NCBI GenBank assembly: GCA_040384325.1
Contig: JAZKJL010000003.1
Location: 434,001-498,000 of the forward strand
Direction: 5' to 3'
Length of the DNA: 64,000 bases
Source of the DNA: JACMLX01 sp040384325
GTDB taxonomy: Bacteria > Gemmatimonadota > Gemmatimonadetes > Gemmatimonadales > Gemmatimonadaceae
Position numbers and translations under genes: made by a program. Positions 61,758 to 64,000 of this stretch are shown here, piece by piece. Within the stretch, counting starts at the first letter, position 1. The number at the start of each line of letters is the position of its first letter. The notes under the pieces were generated by a model. The model searched no databases and had not been told where the DNA came from. It was given only the letters and a program-made list of their open reading frames with translations.

Positions 61758-62519
61758 TCAGTCGCGCGTGCGACCAGGCGTGTCGAGGCGGCGCCGGAGT
61801 CGCACCCGCAGTTCGTCGTGCACGAAGGGGGCGTCGTGCAGCGCCTGCACGTCGGCGCGCGATACCACCCGCTGCTCGATGAGGTGGAGCACCCGCTTCA
61901 TCGTCCACTGATCCTGGACGCGTTCCAGCAGCACCACCTCGTCACCATGCGCCACCACACCGTCGCGCAGCACGGCGTTGTACCAGCCGGCCGCTGCGGT
62001 CTGGCTCACCTCGCGCAGCAGGGCGGGTCGCAGCCAGCGCCGGGTGAGCGTGCCGCAGGGGCCGCGCGGCTCCGTGATCTGCAACTCGCAGCTGCCGAAC
62101 CGCCAGCGGTCGCCGAGACAGACGCGCCCTTCATCGAGGCCATCCACAGTGAGATTCTCGCCGAACGCACCGAAGCCGTAGACACTTGCATCGACGTCAT
62201 CCGACATGCCGCGCAACGTCTCGGCAAACGCCTCGGCGTGCGGCCGCAGCACCGCGTCCCACATGGTGTAATGCGACGCACCGTAGACCAGCACGGCCTT
62301 CATCGGCCCGCCGTGATGCTTCTTCTCCTTCTGCGCATCGCCGACCAGGCCGAGCGAGTGCACCTCGGCGCGTGGGACGAGCGACTTCAGGATCGCGGAC
62401 CGCCAGGTGGTGGCGACGCCATCGGGCTCGCGGGGGGAACGCATCGTGCGGATCGGGCCGGCCATCACGGCACGCACCACGCCACGTTCGGCCAATGAGT
62501 CGGTCTGCTGGATGCTCAT
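61758..62519 (-). CDS. MOSC-domain protein (YiiM-like)
   Basis: This 253-aa protein has the MOSC signatures GENLTVDGLDE (about residues 119-129) and LQITEPRGPCGTLTRR, in which the Cys is the conserved residue of molybdenum-cofactor sulfurase C-terminal domains. A C-terminal 3-alpha segment follows (QDQWTMKRVLHLIEQ), as in YiiM. Such proteins act in reduction of N-hydroxylated compounds with molybdenum cofactor. Its start is at 62519, after which the region up to gdhA has no gene; it converges on Rieske protein 2. Confidence 0.88.
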   Translation of the reverse strand: MSIQQTDSLAERGVVRAVMAGPIRTMRSPREPDGVATTWRSAILKSLVPRAEVHSLGLVGDAQKEKKHHGGPMKAVLVYGASHYTMWDAVLRPHAEAFAETLRGMSDDVDASVYGFGAFGENLTVDGLDEGRVCLGDRWRFGSCELQITEPRGPCGTLTRRWLRPALLREVSQTAAAGWYNAVLRDGVVAHGDEVVLLERVQDQWTMKRVLHLIEQRVVSRADVQALHDAPFVHDELRVRLRRRLDTPGRTRD

Positions 62520-62846
62520 GCTACAAAACTACGATGGCATTCAACCGCGCCGATGTGATGCAGCACCGCGCCGACGTGACGGCATCGTCGCGCGCGAAAG
62601 GCTCGTGATGCGCGCGTTGGCCGAGCGCGGCATGTGGGTACCCGTGCGTCATCGCGCGGGGGCGCAGAAGCGCCCGCTGTAATGGCTGGGGTCGCTTGTG
62701 GGTACAGCGTTGGCGGTCCCGGGCCGACCATCAGGGTGGTGACGCACCGGCTGGGGTACACATGTCGCCTGGGCTCTGGCGCAGGCTGCTGACAGCCTCC
62801 CACCTTGTGCGCACTTCGCCCGACCCTCTTTCCACGTCATCATCAC
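62520..62846. other. Divergent intergenic region of 327 bp before gdhA
   Basis: It separates the MOSC gene from glutamate dehydrogenase. Short open frames here have no protein-like features. A GC-rich hairpin (GGGCGC/GCGCCC near 62660-62680) is possible but weak. I see no clear promoter. Confidence 0.4.
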
Positions 62847-64000
62847 ATGTCCGAACAGAGCTTCCTCGCGCAGGTGCATCGCGCCTTTGATGCGGCAGCG
62901 ACCTACACCAACCATCCGGCCGCCCTCCTCAACCAGATTCGCGAGTGCAATGCGGTCTACCGGGTCACCTTTCCCATCCTGCGCGACGACGGGACGATCC
63001 GCACCATCGTCGGATGGCGCGCCGAGCACAGTCACCACAAGCTGCCGACCAAGGGTGGCATCCGGTACGCGATCAACGTGAACGAGGACGAGGTGATGGC
63101 GCTCGCCTCCCTCATGACCTACAAGTGCGCGGTGGTGGACGTGCCGTTCGGTGGAGCCAAGGGCGGCATCAAGATCAACCGCAAGGAGTTCAGCGAGCAC
63201 GAACTCGAACGGATCACGCGACGCTACACCTTCGAGCTCTGGAAGAAGAACTTCATCGGCCCCGGCGTGGACGTGCCGGCACCCGACTACGGCACCTCGA
63301 GCAAGGAAATGGCGTGGATCGCCGACACCTACGCACAGCTGGCCGTCGGCGACCTGAATGCGCTGGGCTGCGTGACCGCCAAGCCGATCGCGCAGGGCGG
63401 GATCCGCGGCCGCACCGAGGCCACTGGACGCGGCATCTACTACGGCGTGCGTGAAGCCTGCGACAACACCGAGGACATGAAGGCCATCGGCCTGACGAAG
63501 GGCCTCGAGGGCAAGCGATTCATCGTGCAGGGACTGGGCAACGTGGGCTATCACGCCGCGAAGTTCATGCAGGACGGTGGCGGCGTGCTGGTGGCGGTGG
63601 CTGAGCATGACGGCGCGCTCTACAACGAACGCGGCATCGACCTGCAGGCGATCATGGCGCACCGCCGCGAGGCGGGCTCGCTGAAGGGCTTCGCCGGCGC
63701 GACCTACATGGCCGACTCGCGCGCGGCGCTGGAACTGCCGTGCGACATCCTGGTGCCGGCGGCGCTCGAGGGACAGATCACCGCCGAGAACGCGCCGCGC
63801 ATCCAGGCCAAGCTGGTGGCCGAAGGCGCCAACGGTCCGACCACCTTCGAGGCCGACGGCATCCTGCACGAGCGCGGCGTGATGGTGCTGGCCGACATGT
63901 TCCTCAACGCCGGCGGCGTGACCGTGAGCTACTTCGAGTGGCTCAAGAACCTCTCACACGTGCGCTTCGGCCGCATGGAGAAGCGGTTCGAGGAGACCGC
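62847..64000 (+). CDS. gdhA: Glutamate dehydrogenase (cut by window edge)
   Basis: The first 384 codons are present. The substrate lysines lie in HKLPTKGGIRY and in TYKCAVVDVPFGGAKGGIK; VPAPDYGTSS and the Rossmann segment VQGLGNVGYHAAKF follow. VAEGANGPTTFEAD and FLNAGGVTVSYFEW are the C-terminal landmarks, so only a short end is missing. It interconverts glutamate and 2-oxoglutarate plus ammonia. The NxxG pattern and length fit the hexameric NAD(P) type. A second enzyme of this superfamily, leucine dehydrogenase, is at 17428. Confidence 0.95.
   Translation, partial: MSEQSFLAQVHRAFDAAATYTNHPAALLNQIRECNAVYRVTFPILRDDGTIRTIVGWRAEHSHHKLPTKGGIRYAINVNEDEVMALASLMTYKCAVVDVPFGGAKGGIKINRKEFSEHELERITRRYTFELWKKNFIGPGVDVPAPDYGTSSKEMAWIADTYAQLAVGDLNALGCVTAKPIAQGGIRGRTEATGRGIYYGVREACDNTEDMKAIGLTKGLEGKRFIVQGLGNVGYHAAKFMQDGGGVLVAVAEHDGALYNERGIDLQAIMAHRREAGSLKGFAGATYMADSRAALELPCDILVPAALEGQITAENAPRIQAKLVAEGANGPTTFEADGILHERGVMVLADMFLNAGGVTVSYFEWLKNLSHVRFGRMEKRFEET

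Overview
The window is about 64 kb of GC-rich bacterial chromosome with no plasmid, phage or CRISPR content. Several traits together point to a Gemmatimonadota-like organism: SusC/SusD-type outer-membrane proteins, a very large BNR-propeller protein, PEP-CTERM proteins, many secreted Big/BACON-like proteins, an ECF sigma factor tied to CBM48 proteins, and tRNA genes without an encoded CCA. The phylum is an inference from gene content; there is no rRNA or marker-gene comparison here.

Layout. (1) 1-6108, minus strand: a tight operon valS, Big_5-type lipoprotein, gmhB, purN, purH (purH runs off the left edge). (2) 6255-10180: a BON-domain membrane protein divergent from thrS, then a membrane diguanylate cyclase. 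(3) 10350-13004: a stand-alone TonB-dependent receptor. (4) 13180-17379: fatty acid/butyryl-CoA type metabolism (thiolase, CPBP protease, 3-hydroxyacyl-CoA dehydrogenase, acyl-CoA dehydrogenase). (5) 17428-26200: a housekeeping run of leucine dehydrogenase, rpiB, glyA, a Minf_1886-type protein, nnr, thiL, plsC, eno and an ftsB/divIC-like gene, interrupted by a large G-rich inverted-repeat element at about 20.73-20.96 kb. (6) 26369-27982: two paralogous PEP-CTERM proteins, each behind a near-identical sigma-54 (-24/-12) promoter. (7) 28341-29251: initiator and elongator tRNA-Met flanking an FKBP lipoprotein, with clear promoters and terminators. (8) 29361-32378: ornithine cyclodeaminase-like enzyme and two unrecognised envelope proteins. 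(9) 32401-38495: two divergent operons that look like uptake and deacylation/decarbamoylation of modified amino acids (M20 hydrolase, APC permease, LLM flavin monooxygenase; PepSY protein, D-aminoacylase). (10) 38547-41509: a four-gene operon headed by an ECF sigma factor with two CBM48 (glycogen-binding-like) proteins, divergent from (11) a SusC-SusD-DUF4397 operon at 41730-46931. (12) 47198-54221: a hybrid zinc-ribbon/Ser-Thr kinase/Big_2 protein, a BACON-like repeat lipoprotein with a C-terminal CX4CH haem-like motif, and an outer-membrane barrel. (13) 54546-59265: a BNR-propeller protein and an MHS-type MFS transporter. (14) 59486-61699: two small multi-helix membrane proteins (one with four helix-end histidines arranged as in cytochrome b561) and two Rieske proteins. 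(15) 61758-64000: a MOSC protein (minus) and a glutamate dehydrogenase cut by the right edge.

The strongest candidates for something under-described are the ECF sigma/CBM48 operon, the four-gene b561-like/Rieske module, the sigma-54-controlled PEP-CTERM pair, and the G-rich inverted-repeat element. Functional assignments rest on reading motifs in the translations; no database search was possible.
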